DNA of 64,000 nucleotides from Agrypnia vestita (lineage: Eukaryota; Arthropoda; Insecta; Trichoptera; Phryganeidae). Under the pieces are notes generated by a model. It searched no databases and was not told the DNA's origin. It saw nothing but the letters and a program-made list of their open reading frames with translations. Below are positions 51,040 to 61,199 of this stretch, in pieces (the stretch's first letter is position 1; each line of letters begins with the position of its first letter). A program made the position numbers and the translations under genes. Location of the stretch: assembly GCA_016648135.1 (NCBI GenBank), contig JADDOH010024902.1, positions 1 through 64,000 of the forward strand, in the 5' to 3' direction.

Positions 51040-51300
51040 ACTCGTGGCGTCTGCTTGCTTGCTTGCCGGCTTGCCGTCAAAAAAAACTTTGGATCGATTT
51101 TTGACCCTTTTCCCGTGATCCAATCGAGCTGAAACTTGGCAAGTAGACTCGCGGCGACGATCAAGAAGATCTAACAAATTTTCGTTAAAAAAAATTAATA
51201 ATTATAGTGTAATTTCGGATTTTTAGAAATTTTATTGGTTTTTTCAAATTAGAATCATTTGAAAAGTTTGATTAGCAACGGCGCGGCGGCCCGATAACGT
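51040..51300 (+). repeat. Rep-I copy 3
   Basis: TTAACTCGTGGCGTCTGCTT, GGATCGATTTTTGACCCTTT, GCAAGTAGACTCGCGGCGAC through TAGCAACGGCGCGGCGGCCC. It is the longest copy, running to the edge of FB3. Confidence 0.75.
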
Positions 51301-51305
51301 CGCGG

Positions 51306-51893
51306 AATCAATATATATATATAAAAAGAAACCCGTGTTTCCCTATCCGCCAAGTTTTCTTCACAACCAGATACTACCACCTCCTGGTGGTTATGGTGGT
51401 GGATAGCCCTTGGTGTCCCATTTAAAATGTGCGAGTTTGGTGGGGGTGGCTGAACGTGGGTGGGAGTAGGTGACGAAAATGCGTTTTCTACCACATTTTT
51501 TTGTTATGGGAAGGCCGCAAATGCTTCAGATTATTTCAAAATAGGCGCGCCGACTGTGTGACTTCGGAAATTTTCTCGAACCTTCTCCTTCCAGAACTTT
51601 CTTGAGCAGGTTTTTCCGAAACCTTCTAGACTCACCGACACAGTCGGTGCGCCTATTTTGAAACAATCTGAAGCATTTGCGGCCTTCCCATAACAAAACA
51701 ATGTGCTAGAAAGCATATTTTCATCACCCACTCCCACCCACGCACAGCTACCCCCACCAAACTCGCACATTTTTAATGTGACATCAAGGGCTATCTACCA
51801 CCATAACCACCAGGGGGTGATAGTATCTGGTTGTGAAGAAAACTTGGCGGATAGGGAAACACGGGTTTCTTTTCATATATATATATTGATTAC
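51306..51893. mobile_element. Fold-back element FB3, arms ~250 bp
   Basis: AATCAATATATATATATA, AGAAACCCGTGTTTCCCTAT, CCACCATAACCACCAGG-type and AAATGTGCGAGTTTGGTGGG words on the left recur inverted on the right, up to GGCGCGCCGACTGTGTGACT / CCGACACAGTCGGTGCGCC. About 70 bases lie between the arms. The same proline-rich product reads on the outward strand of both arms (51255-51494 minus and 51703-51924 plus), which is a consequence of the inversion. Confidence 0.9.
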
Positions 51894-51899
51894 TGTAAG

Positions 51900-53190
51900 T
51901 TTAGTGTTATGTTATATGTTTTAATTCGTCTTTAATTGTTGTTATATTTTACAAAGAAAGGGAGTATAATAAAAACTTGGTTTTAAGTAACCCATAGGTT
52001 ACTTTTTATAATGTCTATCTTGCATTTTTACCTATTTTTTCTTTCTCCTTTTTTTCTCCTTTTTAAATCGCCAAATTATATTCTGAATATATTTTGTGTG
52101 AACAAATAATAAAAAATATAATAAAATAGTTAACTAATATGTAAAATGTAGGAATAAGCTTAGAGAATTTATCTATTGGCAGTCAAATCTAAAAAAAAAT
52201 GTGGTTGAATAGTTTTGGATACGTAACGCCTCACTTAACAGAAGTCTTGACGTTTCTTTATTTTTTAGTGTTAGGTAACAATTGCCAATAACAAGTCTTG
52301 TTATATTCAGAGTACAGCCGTATGCTTTATATTAAATTATTAATAATAACCAGATCTGGAGCCTGGACCAACCGAGCCGATCCGATAAAGACCGAGTGTA
52401 CACGAAATCATGAATATCCGACGGCAGCCAAACCATGTAGGTACCTAACATGGTGTTTCTAGAATATTTTTTACTAGGTATTCCATTTGTGATTTCTTTT
52501 TTTGCCTTACTTCTCTTTTCCCAGCGATTCGACGATATTCAACTGGATAGCGGGGACCCCTGCGATAGGCATGATGACAGTATTAAAGAATTAAAGAATA
52601 AGTGATTTTAGAGAAGAAAATATTTTGAAAGGATTCTAAAAAATGATCCAGTTTAAATGTACAAATTGAGATTAATAAGATTTTCAATAAAATAAAAGTA
52701 TTAAATTGTGCAATCCGCCATTTTAACTGAAACACCGGTCAGAGCGAATCGAACCCATCACCGTGTCTTTGAACCGTTGCCGTAGACACAATGCAATGTT
52801 TACTGAGGCTTGACGTCACGTAGACGAAATTACAGCTGCGGGCGTTTTTGCACGAAATTAAAAATATGTAGGTACCTATATGAAAATGCAATTACTTATT
52901 TGCGTAAAAACTTAGTTTATTAGTGAAATAATGTTATTTTCGGTAATAGTAGACGTGTACCTACATTATAGAAGGTTATTTCAAAATCTGTCATCGTGCC
53001 TATTGTGACTATCTTCAGACCGCTCGGGAAAAGATAAAATAAGACATTGCACCATCAGGTAGTTCGGATTCTGGTAGGAGCTTCAACAATCGAAGGTTCC
53101 TACGTGATACGGCGTGATTATAAATTAGATGATCAATTATAAATTCTTTTAAATGTAGTATTTATAAAATATGTATATTTATAGTACCTA
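51900..53190. other. No gene seen
   Basis: AT-rich. At 52735-52790 the minus strand has GATGGGTTCGATTCGCTCTG, a B-box-like word without a full tRNA fold. 52375-52400 and 52540-52565 are slightly GC-richer. Confidence 0.4.
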
Positions 53191-53202
53191 TATATTTTTG
53201 AA

Positions 53203-53567
53203 GGCGTATATTCGGACCGGTTCTAGAAAATGGACTTTGGTGCAGACGTTACAATAATGAGCTCAATACTCTATTTAAGGAGCCAAACGTCACAAAATTT
53301 ATAAAACTGTAAAGACTTCGGTGGCTGGGTCATGTGGAGAGAATGACCGAGCATCAAGCACCAAAGTCCCTGCTGAACTCAAGGCCAATAGGGCGAAGGA
53401 GCTTAGGAAGGCCAAAATTAAGATGGGGTGACAACGTCCTCAAAGACATCTCTGCCTTGGAGCTTCGGAACTGGAGAAAGCTGGCACTAGACCGAGATGA
53501 GTGGAGGAAAATTATTGAGGAGGCCAAGACCCCCCAAGGGTTGTAGTGCCAAGAATGATGATGATGA
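53203..53567 (+). pseudogene. LINE-C 3' fragment with perfect 12-bp duplication
   Basis: Reads CRRYNNELNTLFKEPNVTKF IKL, one stop, RLRWLGHVERMTEHQAPKSL, LNSRPIGRRSLGRPKLRWGD, NVLKDISALELRNWRKLALD and RDEWRKIIEEAKTPQGL then stop. It ends in (GAT)n. TATATTTTTGAA flanks both sides (53191-53202 and 53568-53579). RLRWLGHV-RM, GRP--RW-D-V--D and W--LA-DR--W is the usual C-terminus of endonuclease/RT LINEs. It is 5'-truncated. Confidence 0.92.
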
Positions 53568-53579
53568 TATATTTTTGAA

Positions 53580-54400
53580 TTTATTCGGGGTAAATTTTTT
53601 ATTGTAACGAAAGCTTCGCACATAGCGGGAATGCGAGAATCTTTGAAAAATGTACCTATTCATTTGAAATTAGTGTTCCAGTAGGTACCTACCTACCTAA
53701 TATATATAATGTATTGTCGACCGCCTTGAATCGAGTACCTACCAATCATAAAGATGCTCAATTCAAAAAGCTGACGAATGATTGGTTATTGAGTTAAAAA
53801 TTAGAACTGTTTATTGAATTACAATTTTAGCTCTGTGTGTAGGTACCTAATCGAAATGCCAAAAATGGCTTCTCTTACAGATTTCTGTATTTCATGTTAT
53901 TGTCGATGTTTTTTTAATAGAGTTTTTCTTCCTCACCAGGCCGAAAACGATTTAAAGTCGCTATTTTCCGCATTAGAATTTATTATTTGTTTTATGTGTG
54001 CATCGATCATGAAACTATTTCAATGGTGTAGTTATACAATATTACTTAACAGAATTCTAGACTTGTTTTTTCTTTCCAATTTTTTATTTAAAGTTCACTT
54101 TTTACGCAGCCGGGTTTTTTAAATTTTTAAATTAACTTTTTTTTATTTTACACTTTTTTATATTAGGTACCTACTTACCTAGCCGGTAGCTGTATAACAT
54201 AATTTTTATTTTTAAAATATCATTCAGCTTATTTCAAAATACTGACGTAGTTTTCTCTTACACTTATCAACAGCAAAATAACTGTAATATCGACAGATTC
54301 ATAATTAAAAAATTTCCCGACATTGTTGGCGGGTTATTTCTAGCTGAAACAACATTCTTCGTCATTGTAATACAATATTAGGTTTCGTAAAAATACCCTC
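53580..54400. other. AT-rich, no gene seen
   Basis: Includes a GTAGGTACCTACCTACCTAA run at 53681-53700, typical of lepidopteran intergenic DNA. The 102-codon frame at 53814-54122 is Phe/Leu-rich and has no known motif. Confidence 0.4.
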
Positions 54401-54735
54401 GATGTTTAGAGAAGCATCCGAGGCACATATTTGCACTATCATTGTGCAAAAACCCGTTTCCGAGAATAAAGAAACAAAAAAAGGCGCGCAGACCATAAAT
54501 TGTTCCCGTTCCTCCGAAGCTCACGGGTTGGAAATAATTCCGGTAGGCGGTGGGCGTCCGGCCGCGGCCCGCCCCGCCCCTGCGCCCCCATTGGCCGGCC
54601 GCGCGGGGGGCGGGGCGAGGACATCTGCCGGCGATAATTCCAAGTTGGAAGCGGCGCCGGAATTTGTTTAAATTTAAAGAAAAAGAACGGCGATGCGATC
54701 GGCTCGCGCAGTGGTGGCTCGTGATTGTTGTAATT
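54400..54735. promoter_or_regulatory. CpG island with GC boxes and CCAAT site
   Basis: CGGCCCGCCCCGCCCCTGCG, CCCCATTGGCCGGCCGCGCG and GGGGGGCGGGGCGAGGACAT hold two GC boxes in opposite orientation around an ATTGG (CCAAT on minus) site at 54591-54595. No exon is recognised beside it. Open frames on both strands are proline/arginine-rich products of the base composition. Candidate promoter or enhancer only. Confidence 0.4.
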
Positions 54736-54854
54736 TAAGGAAGTGGCTTTTGTAAATAAATTTAAAAAAAAATTAAGTAATTATATTCTGCTTGTTCTTG
54801 ATTATTTAACAGGAGTAGGTTTCTTTATTATCTGTTTTTTTTTTTAATTTTTCG

Positions 54855-54930
54855 CTTCAACAGGCCAAGAGGCCCACAACATAAACACACCACAAAACAC
54901 CCAAGCATGAGTTATAGGTAGGTAGGTACA
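54855..54930. repeat. SINE-like body fragment
   Basis: GCTTCAACAGGCCAAGAGGC and ACCACAAAACACCCAAGCAT match 25900-25960. The tRNA-like head is missing. Confidence 0.55.
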
Positions 54931-56340
54931 CGCATTTAAAAAAAAAAAACGAAATTACATATTTCTAGTATCGTGCATAGGAATAAACTTAGGTTATCCT
55001 GTTACCGACCGCATAGTATTATTTTTATCGACTATTTTTTATTTATTTATCATATAAACATTATTTATAATTTCTTTATCATATAAAGTGCATCGTCATG
55101 CTATTTTTTCAGTTTATTCAAAGGGGTTTATGATGTCTACCGGCTGTATTTTAAAAAACATATTAAACATTAATTAAAAGAAATAATAACAATTAATGAC
55201 GTCAACGGGGACTTATTTGAGTCAGAAAAATTTCGATGATAATCTTTAACCGTCTTTAAATATTGTTTCTGCTATATATAAATAATGAAGACATCGGTAG
55301 TGTGAAGACAATTGTACCTACTCTTCCACGAGCACTGCTCCTCATCATCCTAGTCATAATTATTCTTCCAGACCTTAACATCATTCGTCGAAAAATCGCA
55401 TAAAACCTCGATTGTGTTAAAAAAAAACAATTTATGATTTTGTAAAAAAAATCCAAGTTTTTACCAGAATGAGAGCATTTTCAAGGATTGCTTGTTTTGG
55501 AGAATCTTTCAAACCTTTTTTAGAAGGCAGTGACCACCTTCTGTTTAGTTTCCAAGGAAACTTCATCATCGAAGAATGCAAAAGCAACAAGCTCTTCAGA
55601 CAGATGCCAAAGATGTTATTTTCCGAGTTTCAATAACACTTTTACTGTGGCGCCATTATAAGGCTTGATCGTAAATCAGTATAAAAACAAACAAAAAATA
55701 CGTTATTACTCAAAGACTTTAGTTGCGATATTTACACTTTAAAAACGCTTCTTATTGTTTACAAATCTGCAAGGATCGGGAGAGAGATGTGTTCAACCTA
55801 TATCAAGATGCTGCACGCAATAAAATGTTTGGTCTGAAGCGATGCAATCATTTCCCTAAAAGGCGCATTCTTTTGGAACTTTGGTACCAGTACCTAATAT
55901 TTATTTAAATGAAAAAGACAAAAATACGTTAATTTTTTTTGACAATCGAAAGCATATAAAAGTGTGCTCTGCTAAGCACTTTAATGTATCTTTTATATGT
56001 GGGTACTACGGAAAAATTGTCTAATATTTTTCAAAGACGATAAAATCGGAAATTGGACTAATTTCGTTTATAGTTACGTTTCTTTTTCATTACGTGACAA
56101 ACAAAAAAATAGGTGATCAATCAAAAGTTTTTATATTATTATCGATGGCAATGTCACTGTAAACAAACGTATTCATATTGCACACAAAATATTCAGAAAC
56201 TTACATTTATTGAATTTGCTCTGCAATTTTATTTTTTTTTAAATAGAGATGCGAACACGGAATTCGTGTGGCATCAATTTTCTTACTATTTTCAAATTAA
56301 GGTAAACGCTTGTACTATGAAAATAGGACTAACTTGCTTG
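54931..56340. other. AT-rich, no gene recognised
   Basis: Frames at 55256-55456 (minus) and 55723-55908 (plus, KDRERDVFNLYQDAARNKMF) have no known match. Nothing else stands out. Confidence 0.35.
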
Positions 56341-56405
56341 TCTGGAGTGAGATTCGAACCTGCGACCTTTGGATCACGAGGCAAGAGTCCTAACCACAAA
56401 ACCAA
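56341..56405 (-). repeat. tRNA-like repeat
   Basis: The minus strand reads GGTTTTGTGGTTAGGACTCT, TGCCTCGTGATCCAAAGGTC, GCAGGTTCGAATCTCACTCC: A-box-like and B-box-like words at tRNA spacing. The acceptor does not pair. It is related to 38085-38160, so it is a dispersed tRNA-derived repeat and not a gene. Confidence 0.5.
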
Positions 56406-56955
56406 AAATGTATTATAATAAACAAATTTAACAGAAATACATTGATTTAATATGTATAATTAATGAACTCTAATAAAATAAACTTAGTAATTGACATTTG
56501 ACAAGCAAAGAAACAAATTTGCCGTTGGGAGACACGACACAAGACAGAAAACATTAAGTATGCCAGCAAATATGGAATTATTAACATTGTCGTTTCTGTA
56601 AATGAAGTGCGTGCAGCTCTCACCAAAAATGTGACCTTTCGAAAAATCACGCTATACTACGACAAATTTACTTGCCAACTACATAAAACATGCAGACACA
56701 GACGCAAGTAGGGAGAATTTATTCGGTTTCACTAGGAAAATATTAAGTTAAGTACGACTTTCTTACCGATAAAATATTGTCCGAGCAAACAAGTTCAATA
56801 GAAGTAGCAAGCGAGATTCAGTCAAAAATTTTAATATTATCTATAAAAACTAGTGTCTATTAATTAAGATAAATTCTTACGGAGACGAAACTATTCGTAT
56901 GAGAAACGTTAGTTAACAAAAAAATGATATATATTGTGTAAACATTATTGAACAT
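56406..56955. other. AT-rich, no gene seen
   Basis: Short frames only; no repeat match found in the window. Confidence 0.35.
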
Positions 56956-56957
56956 AT

Positions 56958-57491
56958 ACAGGGTGTAACAGAACTAGTCCACAATACTTTACAGGGAGAT
57001 TTCCTTGATTATGAGTCGAAAATGTTCAAGCAACCATGATCTATTATCAACAGTTAAAGTGATATGCGATGTCAAAGTTTGCATTTTTTTCAATATTTCT
57101 GACTTATTTTTTGCAAAACGTTGGACTATCATTACAGTAACTTATATCTAATATGAAAAGTTCATTATCCTTAACACAAGTCAAATAAAATACGAAAAAC
57201 CTTCAAATTCCAATTGGAAAACAATACAATTGATTTTTTTCAGGATTTTTATTATTTTATTTAATTTTTAATGAAACAAAAGAATTTTTCGTCATCGATA
57301 TATCGATATAAGTTACTGTAATGATACTTCAACGTTTTGTAGAAAAATAAGTCAGAAATATTGAAAAAAAATGCAAATTTTCATATTACATAACTCCATA
57401 ACTAGTGATATTAGATCATGGTTGCTTGAACATTTTTGACTCATAATAAAGGCAGGAATCTATCTGTAAAGTATTGTGTACTAATTTTGTT
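56958..57491. mobile_element. PAL-G palindromic element, full copy
   Basis: TACAGGGTGTAACAGAACTA, GTCCACAATACTTTACAGGG and AAAATGTTCAAGCAACCATG on the left; inverted GGTTGCTTGAACATTTTTGA, TCTGTAAAGTATTGTGTACT, AATTTTGTTA on the right. The arms continue inward past TCAGAAATATTGAAAAAAAA to TTACTGTAATGATACTTCAA. The centre near 57230 has an AT-rich loop. The outer right end is decayed and abuts the FB2 half-copy. Confidence 0.8.
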
Positions 57492-57722
57492 AATGTGTGT
57501 GTGAATGTTCTTACGATGAAATTGGTGAACGTTGCATTGTGTAGAGTGATCATTTAAGCCAGGACATACAGTCCATCAGCCCTGGGCCATCCTATAAAAG
57601 ACTTCCATACACGTTTCTCATATAAATAGATTCGTGAGACTTCCATAATTTATCTTAATTAATACCTAATTATCCTTCCGTGGACAAATCCAGAAATTGT
57701 GTTCTCTGAACATACACATAAA
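57492..57722 (+). mobile_element. FB2 right half
   Basis: GTGTGAATGTTCTTACGATG, AAATTGGTGAACGTTGCATT, AAGACTTCCATACACGTTTC and TGGACAAATCCAGAAATTGT match 39835-40070. The left arm is missing. Confidence 0.75.
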
Positions 57723-57794
57723 AGTATTGTTATGTACCTACATATATATACATACATGCTTACAAGTACATATAAAAGTTAAAGTATAGGTACT

Positions 57795-58065
57795 AAAAAT
57801 ATTCTCAGGTTTTCACGGCCGTTCAGAATCTTCTGCGTGTCTTCAGCCCTGATGATGGACCCTGCAACGGGTCGGAAACTTCGGCCAGAGACGTCACATA
57901 TACGCCGCAGAATATCCCAGATAACTACATACAGAAGATATTGTTATACCTACTATTTTCGATGTTTATAGCGTTAACTTTGTGGTTGGACATAATAGTG
58001 GTGTCGAAACCGGTAGACGTAGAGTTACTATTGGTCGACCACAATCAAAAGACAATTCCCCTAGC
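57795..58065 (+). repeat. PLE terminal repeats, motif types 1 and 2 side by side
   Basis: 57849-57879 has CTGATGA, GACCC-TGCAAC-GGGTC stem-loop, GGAAAC: both core words intact. At 58004-58018 TGTCGAAACCGGTAGACG is the 3' half of a type 2 motif with the CTGACGA word missing. The sequence between (57940-57990) recurs at 31330-31380. Confidence 0.65.
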
Positions 58066-58336
58066 TTTGTCCGATAAAAAGAAAGTGGGGGAAAGTTGCC
58101 TGGCAAGCCCGTATACAAGCCTCAATATGATATTCCAAATAAATATATATTTTTTAGTTTAAAAAAGGTTACTTACTTACTAGAAAAATTCTTTTGTTTT
58201 CATTTTTTGCCTCCTAACAACACACATATTTTTTGCGCAAATTCTTTTGAATGCGGTTTAGCTATAGTTAAGTGGTCAATACAAAGTTATTTAATTAAAA
58301 TTAATAAATATTGTTATACTACCTATTTATAGAGAT

Positions 58337-58662
58337 GGAAATGGACTGCGTAGACGTTACAAAAATGAGCTCTGTACTCTGTTTAAGGAGCCAAATGTCA
58401 CAAAATTTATAAAACTGGGAAGACTTCGGTGGCTGGGTCATGTGGAGAGAATGTCCGAGCATCAAGCACCAAAGTCCCTGCTGAACTCAAAGCCAATGGG
58501 AAGGCCAAAATTAAGATGTAGTGACAACGTCCTCAAAGACATCTCTGCCTTGGAGCTTCGGAACTTGAGAGAGCTGGCACTAAACCGAGATGAGTGGAGG
58601 AAGATTATTGAGAAGGCCAAGACCCACCAAGGGTTGAAGTGCCAAGAGTGATGATGACGATG
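58337..58662 (+). pseudogene. LINE-C 3' fragment, second copy with 12-bp duplication
   Basis: Reads GLRRRYKNELCTLFKEPNVT, KFIKLGRLRWLGHVERMSEH, QAPKSLLNSKPMGRPKLRCS, NVLKDISALELRNLRELALN, RDEWRKIIEKAKTHQGLKCQ E. It is open through without the stop seen at 53 kb, but six residues (IGRRSL) are deleted. ATTTATAGAGAT flanks both sides (58325-58336 and 58663-58674). The tail is an imperfect (GAT)n. Confidence 0.92.
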
Positions 58663-58694
58663 ATTTATAGAGATACTTTTCATGCAAGACGTTC

Positions 58695-58995
58695 TGATCT
58701 AATTTTCACAGTTTTCCCGATATTTTTCTTTCTTCCCGCGACGCCGCTGCCGCCGGGGATGACGTCATCCGTGGGCGGGGCCCGGCAGCCCGGGTCCGCC
58801 GGTGTTCCAGTGCGGAGGCCGCTGTGCTGGCGCGGCGGACGTGAATTACGATTTAAACATTTTTTCATCCCGCACGCACAGCCAGCATGTACCTACTTCC
58901 CCTCCGCTTCCCTGGAATGCTCGTCGCCCGTCAGAAATGAGAATTATTTCGCTGGCCTTCCGCGAAATACGTCACTGTGCAAATAAACAGGCTGG
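58695..58995. promoter_or_regulatory. CpG island with CRE palindrome
   Basis: CGACGCCGCTGCCGCCGGGG is followed by TGACGTCA (58760-58767, consensus CRE) and GGGCGGGG (58772). CGGCAGCCCGGGTCCGCCGG continues. Open frames in all directions come from base composition. It starts 33 bases after the LINE-C copy. Candidate regulatory sequence. Confidence 0.4.
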
Positions 58996-59202
58996 TTTTT
59001 AGCGTTTTTCTAGGTGTACTTGTTCCTTGGTGCAGCGGTTTAAATAAGCACTTCGCGTCTGCGCAGATAAATGATTCGTTTTGACTGCGCAGCGCTCCAA
59101 AGCGCTTTGCGGCAATTCGTTCATTATTATATGGGGTAGATAATTTTATTTAACTTCTTCAAACACAGCAAAATTATTTTGTGGTGACATTGTAATTATA
59201 AT

Positions 59203-59466
59203 TTACAGAAATTAACTTTGTATTTGTATACACCACTTTTTTATTGAAAAAATTCAACATGTTTCAAAGTCAATGGCTTCTTCATCAGGATAACAAACGT
59301 ACAAAATTTAATTTAAAAATCTAAGTATAGATAATCAAAATAATAAAAAATTACATATGGAAAATGAATAATAATAAAGTAGGTACCTACTTTTAATGGC
59401 TTTGTAACATGTTGAAATTTTTCAATAAAAAAGTGGTGTATGCAAAGTTAATTTCTATAAATTATA
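59203..59466 (-). repeat. PLE-type inverted repeat with motif type 4
   Basis: AAATTAACTTTGTATTTGTA TACACCACTTTTTTATTGAA and AATTCAACATGTT are inverted at 59406-59455. Between them the minus strand has CCTGATGA, GAAG-CCATTGA-CTTT stem-loop, GAAACATGTTG (59256-59289). PLE coding sequence is not attached. Confidence 0.65.
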
Positions 59467-59787
59467 ATTTTATTATTGCAAACATTCACTGCAAATGCAT
59501 ATTACGGCATTTTTTTTTACGAAAATGTGGGTTTTTATTATTCATTTATAACAGAATGTATATTCTAGAATGCAATTTTCAGGGCAATAACTTAGATAAA
59601 ACCTTTGTTCTTATATAAAAGTAATAAACTGAACTTTATTTACAATAATTAAGAAAATACAAGCATTAATCGACAGACCGCGGCCAAAAAAATCGTTTTT
59701 AGTGTTCTAGGCGGCGCATAGTTTTAATGAATATTTATATGTACGAATGTTTTTTTAATAAAAACAATATTTGAAGCATTAATGTTA
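59467..59787. other. AT-rich, no gene seen
   Basis: A few GC-richer bases (GACAGACCGCGGCCAAAAAA at 59672) and nothing else. Confidence 0.35.
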
Positions 59788-59914
59788 GGGCCGGTTGTTT
59801 CAAGTTGGATTAAAGTAAGCGTTCGTTTAAAGCATAGATATTTACGAAAACGGATCGTCTGATTGGTGGAGAACGCAAAAATCTTACTTTGATCCAACTT
59901 GAAACAACCGGGCC
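59788..59914. mobile_element. MITE-2 copy 2 (TTA duplication)
   Basis: GGGCCGGTTGTTTCAAGTTG and the inverted GGCCCGGTTGTTTCAAGTTG pair almost perfectly; TTA flanks at 59785-59787 and 59915-59917. The inner GAAAACGGATCGTCTGATTG is identical to copy 1. It is 18 bases shorter than copy 1 through a gap near the right end. Confidence 0.9.
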
Positions 59915-59984
59915 TTAGACATTTTAACAAAATGTTATTTAGGTATGTTAGTATATACCTATAATCAATAAAAATTACTTTTTT

Positions 59985-60060
59985 GTCTACCGGTTTCGAG
60001 ATGTAACCCGTCTCTTCGTCAGGATAACCACTACACTAGCATGTGAATATCACTATCCCA
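59985..60060 (-). repeat. PLE repeat, hammerhead-like motif type 2
   Basis: The minus strand 59985-60023 reads CCTGACGA, AGAGACGGGTTACATCTC (GAGA/TCTC stem), GAAACCGGTAGAC. It lies about 230 bases upstream of the plus-strand PLE coding remnant. Confidence 0.65.
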
Positions 60061-60244
60061 TGTCCCACTTTATCCCACTATCAAAACTCAATTTTAATAA
60101 AGAGCTGAATACAATCAAATAAATCACAATAAATAATTATTATAGGTACCTACCTACCTACTATAGAATTAATTGAAAATATAACCTGTTAAATAGAAAA
60201 TTTAAAAAAATCATTTAATAAATTTTTGTGCCATTCTTTAAAAA

Positions 60245-60530
60245 ACATTAATGATATCTAATAATAAATGGACAAGACATTTATTCGTAGATAACAGAAC
60301 TAGCCTAGTATCTGAATACCTACCAAGAACACAAGACCTGTATTTTATATAAATAATAACATTGGTACCTAAAATCCTTTTAAACAATAAAGATAAAAAT
60401 AAAATTTTAGATAATTCAGGGATTTATCACTTAACTTGCAACTCGTGTCAATCGTGTTATATTGGAGGGAATCGCGTAATTTTAACATAAGAATAAAACG
60501 ACACATGAGATGAATTAATATGTCACACAA
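60245..60530 (+). pseudogene. PLE GIY-YIG remnant, left part
   Basis: KWTRHLFVDNRTSLVSEYLP is followed (shifted) by RPVFYINNNIGTKILLNNKD, LDNSGIYHLTCNSCQSCYIG and RNFNIRIKRHMR. GIYHLTCNSCQSCYIG holds the GIY and YIG motifs with the cysteine-containing insert typical of Penelope-like elements. The frame is then broken by LINE-N. Confidence 0.85.
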
Positions 60531-60987
60531 CACATGTTACGGAATCGAGAGAGTGCAGAAAAAGTCTCTACGTATTCTGTCATACAAAGCTGGTCAAAAC
60601 AATAACCATCAAAGCAACGAAGATCGACTTGACTTTTTCAAAATGCACAAACTTGAGTCCCGACGGAAAATATCCGATCTCGTTGTGCTACACAAAATTT
60701 TCAGCGGAGCTATCGATTCTCTTTCTCCATCTGATATAAATTTGCATATTAAACCCCGTATAAGAAACCCGAAGTTCTTTAGAATAAGCCAGCACACTAA
60801 TAACGTTGGTCACTTTTCTCTCATCACAAGGTTGTATCGCACACACAATATGTATTGTGCTGACCCTTACATTGATGCTGATATTCTTGCAGATACCTTA
60901 TCTTCGTTCAAAAACTCACTCATACACAACATTCACTTTCTAAACGATAACCTGAATCCATTAAATCAATTATTTATTAAATACTAA
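60520..60987 (+). pseudogene. LINE-N reverse transcriptase C-terminus
   Basis: Open for 155 codons: GIERVQKKSLRILSYKAGQN, FFKMHKLESRRKISDLVVLH, KIFSGAIDSLSPSDINLHIK, and FRISQHTNNVGHFSLITRLY. I---VQKK-LR-L, L--RR---DL--L-KI--G-ID and the F-I---TN-----I-R--R block match the same part of LINE-F, so a jockey-like group is likely. The first residues (before about GIERV) may derive from the junction. The RT core is absent. Confidence 0.75.
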
Positions 60988-61199
60988 TCGCACTACATTC
61001 AAACACTAAATACACAATACACATAATTGTACATGTAAAATACCTATATTAATGCAAAAATACATGTTACTAGAGCGTGCCGAAGACACTTGTAATTGGG
61101 ATAATGGGCATAGTCTTCATTTATAATGTTTTATTATTAGAGTATCGTGTACCTATTATCCTGTTAGTGTCTCTAATAAAAAAATAAATTAAAAAAATT
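60531..61199 (+). mobile_element. LINE-N, 5'-truncated, inserted in the PLE
   Basis: It separates the two PLE parts. The left joint is about GAATTAATATG, the right joint AAAAAAATTACTTCCGG; AATTA may be the duplicated target. It ends in AATAAAAAAATAAATTAAAA. Confidence 0.78.

Noticed and set aside
51255..51924. Two related proline-rich proteins (51255-51494 and 51703-51924)
   Set aside because: They are the same arm of a palindrome read outward; no domain or start context supports coding.
52735..52800. tRNA gene on the minus strand
   Set aside because: Only a B-box-like GGGTTCGATTCG is present; D and acceptor stems do not form.
53354..53623. Antisense frames over LINE-C (also 58462-58683)
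   Set aside because: Shadows of the LINE-C coding strand.
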